From an uncultured Bacteroidia bacterium (GTDB lineage Bacteria; Bacteroidota; Bacteroidia; J057; CALAJH01), in NCBI GenBank assembly GCA_937922655.1, contig CALAJH010000001.1, positions 62,001 through 126,000 of the forward strand: a DNA stretch of 64,000 bases. The letters run 5' to 3'. How positions within the stretch are numbered: position 1 is the stretch's first letter; each line of letters starts with the position of its first letter. The translations under genes and the position numbers were made by a program. Under the pieces are notes generated by a model, which worked only from the letters and a program-made list of their open reading frames with translations, was not told where the DNA came from and did no database searches. Below, piece by piece: positions 1 through 8,339 of the stretch.

Positions 1-1
1 G

Positions 2-919
2 GACAACGCCTCGACCGACGGGAGCGTCGAATGGATACGCGAACACCACCCCGGCGTGCGCGTCGTCGAAGGCACGCAAAACTTCGGTTTCACCGGCGGA
101 AACAACCGCGCCATGGCCCTGATTGACGCGCCATTCGTCGCCTTAGTCAATACCGACGTTGAGGTAACGCCCCAATGGCTCACGCCTTTGGTCGAGCGCA
201 TGCTTGCCTCGCCGAAAATCGCGGCGGTGCAACCCAAAATTTTGTCCCATGCCGACAAAACCCGGTTCGAGTACGCCGGCGGCGCCGGCGGGTTTATCGA
301 CCGTTGGGGCTATCCTTTTTGTCGTGGACGGATATTCGACGACCTCGAAACCGACGCCGGACAATACGACCAACCCTGCCCCGTCTTTTGGACCTCCGGC
401 GCCTGCATGTTGGTGCGCAAGTCCGTCGTTGAAAACATCGGTCTTTTCGACGACGATTATTTTGCCCATTGGGAAGAAATCGATTTTTGTTGGCGGGCGC
501 AAAACGCGGGTTATGAACTTTGGTGCGAGCCGCGTTCGACGGTCTTCCACGTCGGCGGCGGAACTTTGCAAAGCACCCACCCTCGAAAAACCTACCTCAA
601 CTTTCGCAACAGTCTGGCGACGCTGGCCAAAAACCTTCGCGCCGACGAGGCGGCGGTCAAACTGGCCGTACGGGTCGTCTTGGACACGGTCGTCGTTCTT
701 AAAGCTTTGCCGGCAGGAAAACGGGCTTACGCCGGCGCCGTGGCCCAAGCCCAATTCGATTTTTGGCGCAAGTTGCCCAAGACGTGGAAAAAGCGCAAAC
801 GCATCGCCCCCCGACCCATGCGAAACTTGCGCGGCGTCTGGCGGGGAGCGGTGGTTTGGGCTTACTTCGTTCGCAAAAAAAAACGCTTTTCCGACGTTAC
901 CGGGTCAAAAGGTACATGA
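2..919 (+). CDS. GT2 family glycosyltransferase, WbbL-like (5' truncated)
   Basis: The reading frame is open from the window edge, so the N-terminus lies outside; 305 residues are visible. It opens with DNASTDGS, the nucleotide-sugar motif of GT-A family 2 enzymes. It continues with a GFTGGNNRA segment, a metal-binding NTDVE (DXD-like), and HWEEIDFCWRAQNAGY, the acceptor/base motif of WbbL-type rhamnosyltransferases. The C-terminal tail is very basic (KKRKR, RKKKR), which suits peripheral association with the inner membrane. The likely role is adding a sugar to a lipid-linked surface polysaccharide; donor and acceptor cannot be read from sequence. The 3' end overlaps the convergent DUF4159 gene by 23 bp. 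Confidence 0.9.
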   Translation, partial: DNASTDGSVEWIREHHPGVRVVEGTQNFGFTGGNNRAMALIDAPFVALVNTDVEVTPQWLTPLVERMLASPKIAAVQPKILSHADKTRFEYAGGAGGFIDRWGYPFCRGRIFDDLETDAGQYDQPCPVFWTSGACMLVRKSVVENIGLFDDDYFAHWEEIDFCWRAQNAGYELWCEPRSTVFHVGGGTLQSTHPRKTYLNFRNSLATLAKNLRADEAAVKLAVRVVLDTVVVLKALPAGKRAYAGAVAQAQFDFWRKLPKTWKKRKRIAPRPMRNLRGVWRGAVVWAYFVRKKKRFSDVTGSKGT

Positions 920-1568
920 TGATGTTCGTGCCCATTTGAAAGGCTTTTCGCCGTACCTCTTCGGGGTTGTTGTGTATGGCCGCATCCTCCCACCCGTCGC
1001 CCAAATCCGTTTCGTAGGTAAGCATGAGCGCCAAGCGTCCGTCCAAGAATATGCCGAAGGCTTGGGCCGGCTTGCCGTCGTGTTCGTGGATTTTGGGTAT
1101 GCCGTTGGGGAACTCGTAATGTTGGTGGTATATCGGATGAGAAAACGGTATTTCGACCAACGGCACGTCGGGAAACAGTTTTTTGATTTCGCGCTTGGCG
1201 TAGTTGTGCAGGCCGTAGTTGTCGTCGATGAGCAAAAATCCGCCGGCGTAAAGGTATTTTCTCAGGTTTTCGATCTCGGCTTGGGAAAATTCGATGTTGC
1301 CGTGACCCGTGATGTACAGCATCGGATATTGAAAAATCAAGGCGCTGCCCGGTTCGACGACCTCTTCTTCGAGGTAAATGTTCATCTTGGTGTTTTCGCG
1401 GATGTAACGAAACAAATTGGGCAACGAACTGGGATTGGCGTACCAGTCGCCGCCTCCGCCGTATTTGAGTTTGGCGATTTTGAAGCCGTAGCCTCCGCCT
1501 TTTTGTCCGTGTGCGCCGTGCGCCAAGGTCAAGGCCACCAGCCCGGCCGCCAAGATTTTTAACGTCAT
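897..1568 (-). CDS. DUF4159 domain protein, secreted
   Basis: 223 residues with a Sec signal peptide (MTLKILAAGLVALTLAHG, then AHGQ). The mature part matches the DUF4159 pattern: an N-terminal YGFKIAKLKYGGGGDWY block, a central PMLYITGHG, then FLLIDDNYG and a C-terminal LTYETDLGDGWED. DUF4159 resembles a glutamine-amidotransferase-like fold and in other bacteria often sits near MoxR/BatA-type genes; no such genes are visible here. The function is unknown. The start is the ATG preceded by TATTTTTG and four bases, so the mRNA is probably leaderless. The gene is convergent with, and overlaps by 23 bp, the glycosyltransferase. Confidence 0.85.
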   Translation of the reverse strand: MTLKILAAGLVALTLAHGAHGQKGGGYGFKIAKLKYGGGGDWYANPSSLPNLFRYIRENTKMNIYLEEEVVEPGSALIFQYPMLYITGHGNIEFSQAEIENLRKYLYAGGFLLIDDNYGLHNYAKREIKKLFPDVPLVEIPFSHPIYHQHYEFPNGIPKIHEHDGKPAQAFGIFLDGRLALMLTYETDLGDGWEDAAIHNNPEEVRRKAFQMGTNIIMYLLTR

Positions 1569-1572
1569 GGAG

Positions 1573-1603
1573 CAAAAATAACGCCCGTCGCGCGGATTTC
1601 AAA
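1573..1603 (-). promoter_or_regulatory. Bacteroidota-type promoter of the DUF4159 gene
   Basis: On the minus strand, TTTG (1600-1603), a 19-nt spacer and TATTTTTG (1573-1580) match the -33/-7 consensus TTTG-N19-TAnnTTTG exactly. The -7 box ends four bases before the ATG at 1568, so transcription should begin at or within a few bases of the start codon. Confidence 0.7.
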
Positions 1604-1896
1604 GTCCCGCAAGGATTTTGTTGCACGTTTAATCGACGCGCGCGGTATTCGCCCCGGGCGGCCGGCCAACGGCGCATCGCTTGAGGCGGGGCTTGGGTCG
1701 CTTGACGGAACCCGTTTTACGAATCTTCGTTGTTTGATTTGCGCGACCCCCGGGTCGTTTGGCCGAAAAGCCCGCGTTTTGCGGGGTGCGTCCCAATCTT
1801 TGCGCCGCCGTTTTATCGGCATTATCCTCTCCGCTTTTTTGCGCCGGCGACTTTCCTAATTTTTTCCGGGGTTTTGCCCGCGAAGCGATGCGGGCT
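1604..1896. other. Intergenic region with no supported gene
   Basis: About 290 bp between the DUF4159 promoter and the 3' end of the Omp85 gene. Open frames exist on the minus strand, but their translations are rich in Arg, Pro and Lys with no signal peptide, motif or recognisable family. No tRNA-like fold or strong hairpin was seen. Confidence 0.5.
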
Positions 1897-3759
1897 TCAA
1901 AATCCGGCGGCCCAACCGATGTGAATGCGTCCTCGCAAGGGTTGAAAGGCGATTTCGTGCGTCGCGCCAACGGCGTAAGTCAGGCCGACCACGCCCGCCG
2001 GCGTTTTAACGTTGAACGTAAAACCCACCGACCACGGCAGGGTTTGACCGTCGGGACGGGCGGCGGAGCGATAACCCACGTATCCGCCTTCGACAAACAC
2101 GCCCGTATATCCTTCCCGCCCCAGTCGCAACCGATATTCGACCGTCCCCAGCGCATAAAAGTCGGTAAAAAATTGGTTTTCGTTGAAGCCGCGCAAGGTT
2201 TTCGGTCCGCCGATTTGAGCCAAGTCGTTGTCGAAATATTGTTGCAGAAAAATGCGGTGGCCCGTCGCTCCCAATACCAGCACTTGTCTTGGGAAAACGG
2301 GAAAATAGGCTCGTGCCGTTAGCGTCGCCTCCTGACGGACTTGCCGCATCGTCAGGCGTTCGTATTCCAAAGAATCCAAACCCGGCGTTTTTTTTAAGAG
2401 TCGCGGCCCCGCGGCATAGTCCACCGACAAATGCAAACCTTTGGAGGGGTTGAGGCGAAAGTCCGTGTTGTCGAAAGTCAGGCGCATGCCGAAAAGTTGG
2501 CTGCGCGAATCCATGGCGGGCGGGGGCGGAAAACGTAACTTTCGATACGGCGCCGTACTGAGCAAACCCGATTCCACGAACCGGTAGTAGCCTTTAAGCG
2601 AAAGCGTTTGGGTAAGCTCGTAGTGGACGGCGGGTTCGATTTTCCGCGTCAAAAAAAGCGTGTCCTGTTTGAGCAAAAAAAAACGAAATTCGACTTTGAG
2701 CGGCAAACGGAAAAGATAGGGATGGAGGTAGGAGGCGTCGAGCAGTTGGGAGGTACGGGTGAGTTTTTGGTAATTGAGCGTCAAAATTTCGCCCCAACGC
2801 AAGGCGCTGACCAGCACAAAGTCGGCCAAGGCCGTAAAAGAAAACGTTGTTTCGTTGGCGCGGGGGGGAAGCAGGCCCGCCAGCACGTCGAAACGGTTGG
2901 CGCGTTCGCGTTCCAACGTGATTCTCGGCAGAAAATAATATTTTCCGTCTTTTTCGTAAAACAGGGTTTCAACCCTGCTCTTTTGGTAATAGGGGCTGTT
3001 GTCGAGGACGAGGGGCCAACGTTCGACGACGTCGCGACGGTAAAGCTCTCCCGGACGGATTTGCGCCACGTTCATGACGAAGCGGTATTTTTCGCGGATG
3101 TTTCCCGAGATTTGCGCGCTGTCTCCCATGACGACGGGCGGTCCCGCGTCAAAACGATATTCAAGCACGACAAGCGCCGAGTCGCCCGAAAGGCGGTATT
3201 CGGCACGTTCGTTTTCGATTTGGGCGAAGGGGAAGCCCCGGTTTTCGGCGGAGTGCAAGACTTCGGCCAACTTTTTTTTAACCGTTGCCCCCGAATAAGG
3301 ACGACGCTTTTCGCCCAAACGTCGCATGGCCGCCGCGTCGTAGAACGCCGGCGAAACCCCTTCCAACCCCAAACGCTCAAAATAAAACCGTCGCCCCAAG
3401 TCGTACTCGACGAAAAGAACGGGGCGGCGGGCGGCGGTGTCGCTTGTCAGCCGCGTTTGCGACACGCCCGCGTAACCCCGGCGCCGCAAAAACGACAGCA
3501 CAAATTCGGATTTTTTCGCCAACTCCGACGGCGTTTTCACCGAACGAAATTGGAACCTTGCCCGACGCGCAAGGTTTTTGGGCAATCCCGAAACGACGAT
3601 ACGGTCAAAGAGCGCCGTGCCGGAGCGTGCGGAAAAAGCGGCAAGCGTCGCTTGGTCTTGGCGGCGTAAAGAATCGCGGGTCAAACTGTCGGGAACCTGC
3701 GCCCACGCCGTGCCGCAAGACGCCCAAAGAACAAAAAACAAAGACCGGCCGCCGAACAT
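1897..3759 (-). CDS. Omp85/BamA-superfamily outer-membrane protein
   Basis: 620 residues. A signal peptide ends near the AWA-QVPDS junction. Residues of about 45-260 have a POTRA-like character, including a segment on small growing ORFs such as VLSFLRRRGYAGVSQTRL. The C-terminal half is a 16-strand-type barrel with alternating aromatic residues. It contains GGPKTLRGFNENQF, the conserved L6 motif (V/L-RGF) that lies inside Omp85 barrels, and it ends in phenylalanine (GRIHIGWAAGF), as expected for a BAM substrate. The family inserts or exports proteins at the outer membrane. BamA itself usually has five POTRA domains and is longer, so this is more likely a TamA-like or patatin-linked relative than BamA. 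pstA ends 6 bp upstream on the same strand, so co-transcription is possible. Confidence 0.85.
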   Translation of the reverse strand: MFGGRSLFFVLWASCGTAWAQVPDSLTRDSLRRQDQATLAAFSARSGTALFDRIVVSGLPKNLARRARFQFRSVKTPSELAKKSEFVLSFLRRRGYAGVSQTRLTSDTAARRPVLFVEYDLGRRFYFERLGLEGVSPAFYDAAAMRRLGEKRRPYSGATVKKKLAEVLHSAENRGFPFAQIENERAEYRLSGDSALVVLEYRFDAGPPVVMGDSAQISGNIREKYRFVMNVAQIRPGELYRRDVVERWPLVLDNSPYYQKSRVETLFYEKDGKYYFLPRITLERERANRFDVLAGLLPPRANETTFSFTALADFVLVSALRWGEILTLNYQKLTRTSQLLDASYLHPYLFRLPLKVEFRFFLLKQDTLFLTRKIEPAVHYELTQTLSLKGYYRFVESGLLSTAPYRKLRFPPPPAMDSRSQLFGMRLTFDNTDFRLNPSKGLHLSVDYAAGPRLLKKTPGLDSLEYERLTMRQVRQEATLTARAYFPVFPRQVLVLGATGHRIFLQQYFDNDLAQIGGPKTLRGFNENQFFTDFYALGTVEYRLRLGREGYTGVFVEGGYVGYRSAARPDGQTLPWSVGFTFNVKTPAGVVGLTYAVGATHEIAFQPLRGRIHIGWAAGF

Positions 3760-3765
3760 GGCGGT

Positions 3766-4629
3766 TTATCGTTTAAGGCGGCGTTCCATACGCGTGCGCA
3801 CTACGCCGGCGACGGCGTTCAGTACGGCCACAAAAATCAAGAGCGCCAACGCCGTTCCGAACGCCGTCGGCAAACTTTTGTCGGGGTCGGGCGAACTGAC
3901 CGACAAAACATAAAGGTGGTAAGGCATGGCCATGACGGGGTCGAACGGACTGCGTGGTAAAACCGGAAGATACAAGGCCGCAACGGTAAACATAATCGGC
4001 GCCGTTTCGCCGGCGACCCGGCCAATGGAAAGAATAACGCCCGTCAGAATCCGAGGTGCGGCTATTGGCGTCACCACCCGTACCAACGTTTGAAAGCGCG
4101 TCGCCCCCAAGCCCAAGCCCGCTATACGCATCTCCCGGGGAACGTCCCGAAAAGCCTGTTCCGTCGTGCGAATGACCACCGGCAAAACCATTAACGCCAA
4201 AGTCAGTCCGCCGGCAAGTATCGAGTCGCCGAAACCCAAGCCGACGACGAAAAGCGTCATGCCGAAAAGTCCGAAAACTATCGAAGGAATACCCGCAAGG
4301 TTGTTGGTCATCACGTCGATAAAACGTTTGAACGCAGAATCTTTGGCGTATTCGGAAAAATACATGCCCGCAGGAACGCCGATAAACACCGCCGTCGCAA
4401 TCGAAACGAGCGTCAGGCATAAAGTACCGACAAGCGCGGGAAAGACGCCGCCCGCTCTAAGGGAATCTTTGGGAAATTCCAACCAAAACGACGGGCGAAC
4501 CACCGCGCCCATTCCTTTGTACGCAACGTAACCCACGACAAAGACCAAGATTGCGACGACGAATGCCGCCGTCAGGCGCATGACGCCAAAAGCCAAGCTT
4601 TGTGCCGATTTGGGACCTAGCCGAACCAT
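3766..4629 (-). CDS. pstA: Phosphate ABC transporter permease PstA
   Basis: 287 residues from the ATG giving MVRLGPKSAQ; an in-frame ATG 24 bp upstream would add eight residues. Five to six hydrophobic segments are visible, with the permease EAA-type loop in FRDVPREMRIAGLGLGATRFQT. The family-specific stretches NNLAGIPSIVFGLFG and GRVAGETAPIMFT are characteristic of PstA. It would pair with PstC in the inner membrane and be driven by PstB after PstS binds phosphate. None of pstS, pstC or pstB lies within this window on either side, which is unusual because they normally form one operon. The gene lies directly upstream of the Omp85 gene (6-bp gap). Confidence 0.92.
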   Translation of the reverse strand: MVRLGPKSAQSLAFGVMRLTAAFVVAILVFVVGYVAYKGMGAVVRPSFWLEFPKDSLRAGGVFPALVGTLCLTLVSIATAVFIGVPAGMYFSEYAKDSAFKRFIDVMTNNLAGIPSIVFGLFGMTLFVVGLGFGDSILAGGLTLALMVLPVVIRTTEQAFRDVPREMRIAGLGLGATRFQTLVRVVTPIAAPRILTGVILSIGRVAGETAPIMFTVAALYLPVLPRSPFDPVMAMPYHLYVLSVSSPDPDKSLPTAFGTALALLIFVAVLNAVAGVVRTRMERRLKR

Positions 4630-4674
4630 AAAGTAAAAATGGACGGGCCGCAAGGCCCGAATGTGGCCGCAACG

Positions 4675-5109
4675 TTATTTTTTTGTTTTTGTGCTGTCGG
4701 ATTCGGCGGCTTTCTTCTTGAAACCGGTTTTGCACGCGCCGCACTTGGCGTCGTTCGGACCCGTTACCCGCAATATCATCGTTACCGAGTCGCAATCGGC
4801 GATGGTAACGGAGATTTTTTTGCCGTCGGCGGGTTCGTGGGTAAGCATGTACAACGGACACGGCTTCATGCCTTGCCAACGTTCGGTGGTTTTGATTTTC
4901 GCCGTACCCAGTATTTGCCGTATTTTTTTGGGTTTGATGTTGTTACAGCGCATTTGGCACGCCGCGGTATAGGAGTATTTGATTTTTCCGTTGGTCAGGC
5001 TTTCGTTGGTGGGGACGTTGTGGACGGATTCGGCCGCTTGGCCCGGACCGCGCGAACCGCATGCCGTCATAACGGCCAAAAAAACCCATGCTATCGTCAT
5101 TCGCTTCAT
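4675..5109 (-). CDS. Small lipoprotein with DUF4258-like domain
   Basis: 144 residues. The start chosen gives MKRMTIAWVFLAVMTACGS, a lipoprotein signal with lipobox VMTAC. A longer reading from further upstream would place a Cys-rich stretch before the signal and is unlikely. The mature part (YSYTAACQMRCNNI, then a hydrophobic strand with TIADCDSVTMILRVTG) resembles DUF4258 proteins, a small family related to toxin-like folds. Six cysteines lie after the lipobox. The C-terminus is Lys/Thr-rich. It is probably periplasmic and anchored to the membrane; the function is unknown. The nearest possible -7 box (CAAAAATA on the plus strand, 5210-5217) lies about 100 bp upstream. Confidence 0.6.
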   Translation of the reverse strand: MKRMTIAWVFLAVMTACGSRGPGQAAESVHNVPTNESLTNGKIKYSYTAACQMRCNNIKPKKIRQILGTAKIKTTERWQGMKPCPLYMLTHEPADGKKISVTIADCDSVTMILRVTGPNDAKCGACKTGFKKKAAESDSTKTKK

Positions 5110-5384
5110 ATCTTTTTCTCGTTTAAAGTATATTGGGCACGTTGCTACGTTTTCGCAAAATTCGCAAATTTTTTTCAAAAAATCGTTACAACGGATATTT
5201 TCTACCACGCAAAAATAGTTTTTCACATCGGCGACGGCGGCCGCGTACGTTCATCGTCGTAAATGCGCCTTTCGTCTAAGAATTTCATGAGTTTATCGAA
5301 TATTTGCAACCTCGCCCCCTTTGTGAACGTATATTGACAAGACACGCCTCTTCTTCCTTTACCTAATTAAAAACACGCCGGACG

Positions 5385-5705
5385 ATGAAGCATTACAAAG
5401 TGATTAGCGATAAAAACGGGGTACGCTACGACCTCATGCTGCCCAACGGCTTGATAGTTCAGGCCGAGTACGAAAATGCGGGTAAACGCAAGGACGGCGA
5501 CAACGGCGGCAATCGCTTCGTCGTTTTCGACCCCGACATGAACAACATCACCGACGTCGTTCTCGAGCACTACTATCAACTCTATGAAAGCGACCTTCCG
5601 TCCTCGCCGTCGCAAACCATCAACCAAATGATACGTCTTTGCATGGACTATTCGTTGGATTATTGGACGGGCATGGCGCGTCGGGGTGCGGTCGGTTTGG
5701 CTTAG
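5385..5705 (+). CDS. Hypothetical protein, 106 residues
   Basis: A compact protein (MKHYKVISDKNGVRYDLML...) with no signal peptide or membrane segment. The N-terminal half is beta-rich, with an Asp/Asn/Gly-rich loop at about residue 36-42. The C-terminal half looks helical (TINQMIRLCMDYSLDYWTGMARRG). I do not recognise a family. Codon use matches its neighbours and the frame is intact from ATG. The stop overlaps the convergent pyrD stop by 4 bp. Confidence 0.7.
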   Translation: MKHYKVISDKNGVRYDLMLPNGLIVQAEYENAGKRKDGDNGGNRFVVFDPDMNNITDVVLEHYYQLYESDLPSSPSQTINQMIRLCMDYSLDYWTGMARRGAVGLA

Positions 5706-6694
5706 GCGTTTACCCAAGCACGCAGACACTCTTCTATCAATTTCGGTCCTCGATATACGAACCCGGTATAAATTTGAACCAAATCGGCGCCGGCACGGAA
5801 ATAGTCGTCGGCGTCTTGGGCGGAAAAAATCCCGCCGACCCCGACGACGGGCAAACCTACGGGTTTCAACGTTTCGACTAAACGAAGGTTGGCGGCCTTG
5901 ACGGGGGCGCCGGAAAGCCCACCCGTTTGACGGGCGTCGGGGTCTTTAAGTCCGTTGCGTGCGAGGGTCGTGTTGCCGGCGACAAAGCCCGAAACCCCGG
6001 CGTTGGCGGCAAAACGGGCCAGCTCCGCCGCGTCTTCGACGGCCAAATCGGGCGCCAACTTCACCAATATCGGTTTGGGACGGGGTCGGCGGGCGTTTTC
6101 TTCGGACAAGGCCCACAATATCGGCCCTAATCCCGACGCTTGTTGCAAATCGCGCAAGCCCGTTGTATTCGGAGAACTGACGTTTACGACGAAAAAGTCG
6201 CCGTGGTCGTAAAGCGTACGGAAAACGGCGGCATAGTCTTTGTAGGCCTCGTCGTTGGGCGTGTCCTTGTTTTTGCCGATGTTCACGCCGACGACGAGGT
6301 CGGGGGGGCGGTTTTCGAGCCGTCGGGCGACGGCCGTCATACCCTCGTTGTTGAAACCCATGCGATTGACAAGCGCCCGGTCTTGAACGAGGCGAAAAAG
6401 ACGAGGCTTGGGGTTGCCGGCTTGGGGACGAGGCGTTACCGCTCCGATTTCCACGTGGCCGAAGCCTAGTTTTTTCCATACGGACAGCAGACGCGCGTTC
6501 TTGTCCATGCCTGCCGCAAGGCCCAAAGCGTTGGGAAAGTCTATGCCGAAAACGTTTTTTCGCAAGTCGGGACGCCGAGCGTATGAGGGCGTTCGTATCA
6601 ACGCCGCCAAGGGCGTTTCCAGCGCCTTAAAAGTTAGTTCGTGCGCCCGTTCGGCGTCCAAAAGAAAAAGCGCGCGTTTTATGCCGTTGTACAT
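5702..6694 (-). CDS. pyrD: Dihydroorotate dehydrogenase (quinone), class 2
   Basis: 330 residues from the ATG giving MYNGIKRALFLLDAERAHELTF, the usual class 2 start with an amphipathic membrane-binding helix; upstream in-frame sequence is not needed. It oxidises dihydroorotate to orotate in pyrimidine synthesis and passes electrons to menaquinone. Visible motifs are NALGLAAGMDKNA (FMN site), EIGAVTPRPQAGNPKPR, NRMGFNNEG, and VNVSSPNTTGLRDLQ, which contains the catalytic serine of class 2 enzymes. The C-terminus has GVGGIFSAQDADDYFRAGADLVQIYTG for FMN phosphate binding. Length is typical. No other pyr gene is adjacent. Confidence 0.96.
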   Translation of the reverse strand: MYNGIKRALFLLDAERAHELTFKALETPLAALIRTPSYARRPDLRKNVFGIDFPNALGLAAGMDKNARLLSVWKKLGFGHVEIGAVTPRPQAGNPKPRLFRLVQDRALVNRMGFNNEGMTAVARRLENRPPDLVVGVNIGKNKDTPNDEAYKDYAAVFRTLYDHGDFFVVNVSSPNTTGLRDLQQASGLGPILWALSEENARRPRPKPILVKLAPDLAVEDAAELARFAANAGVSGFVAGNTTLARNGLKDPDARQTGGLSGAPVKAANLRLVETLKPVGLPVVGVGGIFSAQDADDYFRAGADLVQIYTGFVYRGPKLIEECLRAWVNA

Positions 6695-7018
6695 TTTTGA
6701 GAAGATTTTTGGAACTTTTCGACGTCGCCGTTTTCCGAAACGCAAAACAAGGCAAAACCCGCCGTTCGGCAACGGGAAACCGCCGCGACAAACGTTGGAA
6801 AACATCCCGATTTTGTCGTTTTACTTGTAGAACGCAAGCCATATTTTCGGAAGCGCACAACGGATGCAAAATCGGTGTTGGCTAGGGAAATATATTCATC
6901 TGCCCTTAACGGAAAAAGACCATTTGAAATCCCCCGCTATCGTCGTTATCTGTTTAACGCTATCGTTCACACCTTCTTTTTTCGGGCAAGCGGCGGTTTT
7001 GTGGGCGTTGCCCTTCGC
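6695..7018. other. Intergenic region upstream of pyrD
   Basis: About 320 bp between the pyrD start and the 3' end of the Rpn-like gene. It must hold the pyrD promoter, but I could not find a convincing TTTG-N19-TAnnTTTG pair. Nothing else was recognised. Confidence 0.4.
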
Positions 7019-8041
7019 TTAATCGGTCGGGTTTTTGTCCAAAGCGATGGCGGCCACCTTCGCAACGTCGAGTTCCGTAAGGTCGGCCACCTCTTCGACG
7101 CTCATGCCGCGCCGCAAAAGTTTGGCCGCCAATTTCAAGCTTTTACCCAATTCGCCTTTGGAGAAACCTTTTTTTTCGCCTTCGGAAAGTCCCTCGGAAA
7201 AACCCTCGGAAAAGCCTTTTTTTTCGCCTTCGGAAAGTCCCTCGGAAAAACCCTCGGAAAAGCCCTTTTTTTCGCCCTCGGAAAAGCCCTGAGAAAAACC
7301 CTCGTCCAAACCCTCCTCGTAGCGCATCTCGTAAAGCACCTCCAAAACCGGCGCCAACTCCTCTTTAAGTTTACGAATCTTCTCCGCCTCCGCGGTCGTT
7401 TGCAATAATTCCATAAATTTCCTGAAAAATTTTCCGTCCTTGACCGCGGCCGAAAACGCGAAAACTATCGACGCCCAACCGCGCCATTCCCGTTCGTCCT
7501 CGACCGCGTTCAACCTTTCTACGATTTTATCGACCGCAAGGTTGCGTTCGTCCGACAAAACCGCCAACGCACCCCCCGCAATCCCCTCGACGCCCAAACA
7601 CCGTTCAACCGGCAAACACGGCACGACCACGTGCGGAACGACAATCTCGGGCAGGCCCGAAAGCGAAAAACTCGCCCCCGAAGGCGGATGCGTCAAAACC
7701 ACCGCCCCCGCGTACACCGCCGCCGACTCCTTGTGCGCCGAAAGATGCTCCCGATGCTTGCCCGTCTTGTATTCGACGACCCGCACGGCGATGTTTTTGT
7801 CGTAGCGCGTGAAGGCCTCGCACCAAAAAAACGCCGCCTCGCCAACGCCCTCCACCTTGGCCGACCACGAACCGTCGCCGCGCAAAGTCCGTTCCGATTC
7901 CACCAACTCCTTGTCGCCTCCCGGAACGACGAGCGTCGCCCGCAAACCCGGAAACAACAAGCCCCAAAAAAATTCCGGATTACGGTTCATTATCCGTTTG
8001 ATGCCCGTGTCGCAAACAAAAGCGTCCAATCCGCCGTTCAT
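7019..8041 (-). CDS. Rpn/PDDEXK-type nuclease-like protein with EG-repeat tail
   Basis: 340 residues. Residues of about 1-200 have the layout of Rpn (recombination-promoting nuclease)/putative-transposase proteins: an opening helix GIKRIMNRNPEFFWGLLFPG, a beta-rich core with VEGVGEAAFFWCEAFTRYD and VRVVEYKTGKH, and a helical second half. A low-complexity linker (about residues 255-305) carries repeated EGEKKGFSEGFSEGLS units. The C-terminus, RRGMSVEEVADLTELDVAKV, is the helix-turn-helix-like tail common in this family. The usual D-x(n)-E-x-K triad is not obvious, so nuclease activity is uncertain. Such genes are typically multicopy and mobile within genomes. The family call rests on pattern reading only. 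Confidence 0.6.
   Translation of the reverse strand: MNGGLDAFVCDTGIKRIMNRNPEFFWGLLFPGLRATLVVPGGDKELVESERTLRGDGSWSAKVEGVGEAAFFWCEAFTRYDKNIAVRVVEYKTGKHREHLSAHKESAAVYAGAVVLTHPPSGASFSLSGLPEIVVPHVVVPCLPVERCLGVEGIAGGALAVLSDERNLAVDKIVERLNAVEDEREWRGWASIVFAFSAAVKDGKFFRKFMELLQTTAEAEKIRKLKEELAPVLEVLYEMRYEEGLDEGFSQGFSEGEKKGFSEGFSEGLSEGEKKGFSEGFSEGLSEGEKKGFSKGELGKSLKLAAKLLRRGMSVEEVADLTELDVAKVAAIALDKNPTD
7169..7290 (-). repeat. 48-bp in-frame tandem repeat (about 2.5 copies)
   Basis: Two nearly identical 48-bp units begin at 7169 and 7217, followed by a partial third from 7265. Each encodes the 16-residue unit EGEKKGFSEGFSEGLS. The length is a multiple of three, so copy-number change by slippage keeps the frame. 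Confidence 0.85.
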
Positions 8042-8171
8042 GCGCTAAATTTAATCGTTTTACTCGGTAGTGTTCAACAAGTAATGATGAAAAATCTATA
8101 CGGATAAAAGACGTTAATCATTTATCCATGATACGAAGGAATCATTTTAAAGGCGCCAAAGAATGTAATCT

Positions 8172-8222
8172 CCATTATTATCATTATTTTTAAAAGAATA
8201 ATCCCCATTATTATCATTATTT
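8172..8222. repeat. AT-rich 18-bp direct repeat in intergenic DNA
   Basis: CCATTATTATCATTATTT occurs at 8172-8189 and again at 8205-8222, a spacing of 33 bp. It lies in the roughly 300-bp gap between the Rpn-like gene and the beta-helix lipoprotein gene. No gene is supported here; a 61-codon minus-strand frame across it encodes only simple Ile/Met-rich sequence. Confidence 0.6.
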
Positions 8223-8339
8223 GTTTAAAGGTATCAATTTTCAGCATGGCCAACCGGCTTGCCCGCTTTGAACGAGATTTTTTAGAAATTGCCGTAAACT
8301 TGGACACGAGCCTGTTTTCGTCCGCGCGGCGAAAGGGGT

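Noticed and set aside
204-1562. A 452-codon plus-strand frame across the glycosyltransferase and DUF4159 genes
   Set aside because: It runs out of frame through one gene and antisense to the other, with no domain.
1629-1970. A 113-codon minus-strand frame between DUF4159 and Omp85
   Set aside because: It is Arg/Lys/Pro-rich without a motif and overlaps the 3' end of the Omp85 gene in another frame.
7169-7290. Possible CRISPR-like array
   Set aside because: The 48-bp units are contiguous, without unique spacers, and are in-frame parts of a protein.
8122-8307. A 61-codon minus-strand frame
   Set aside because: It encodes Ile/Met-rich simple sequence from the AT-rich direct repeat and has no promoter or motif.
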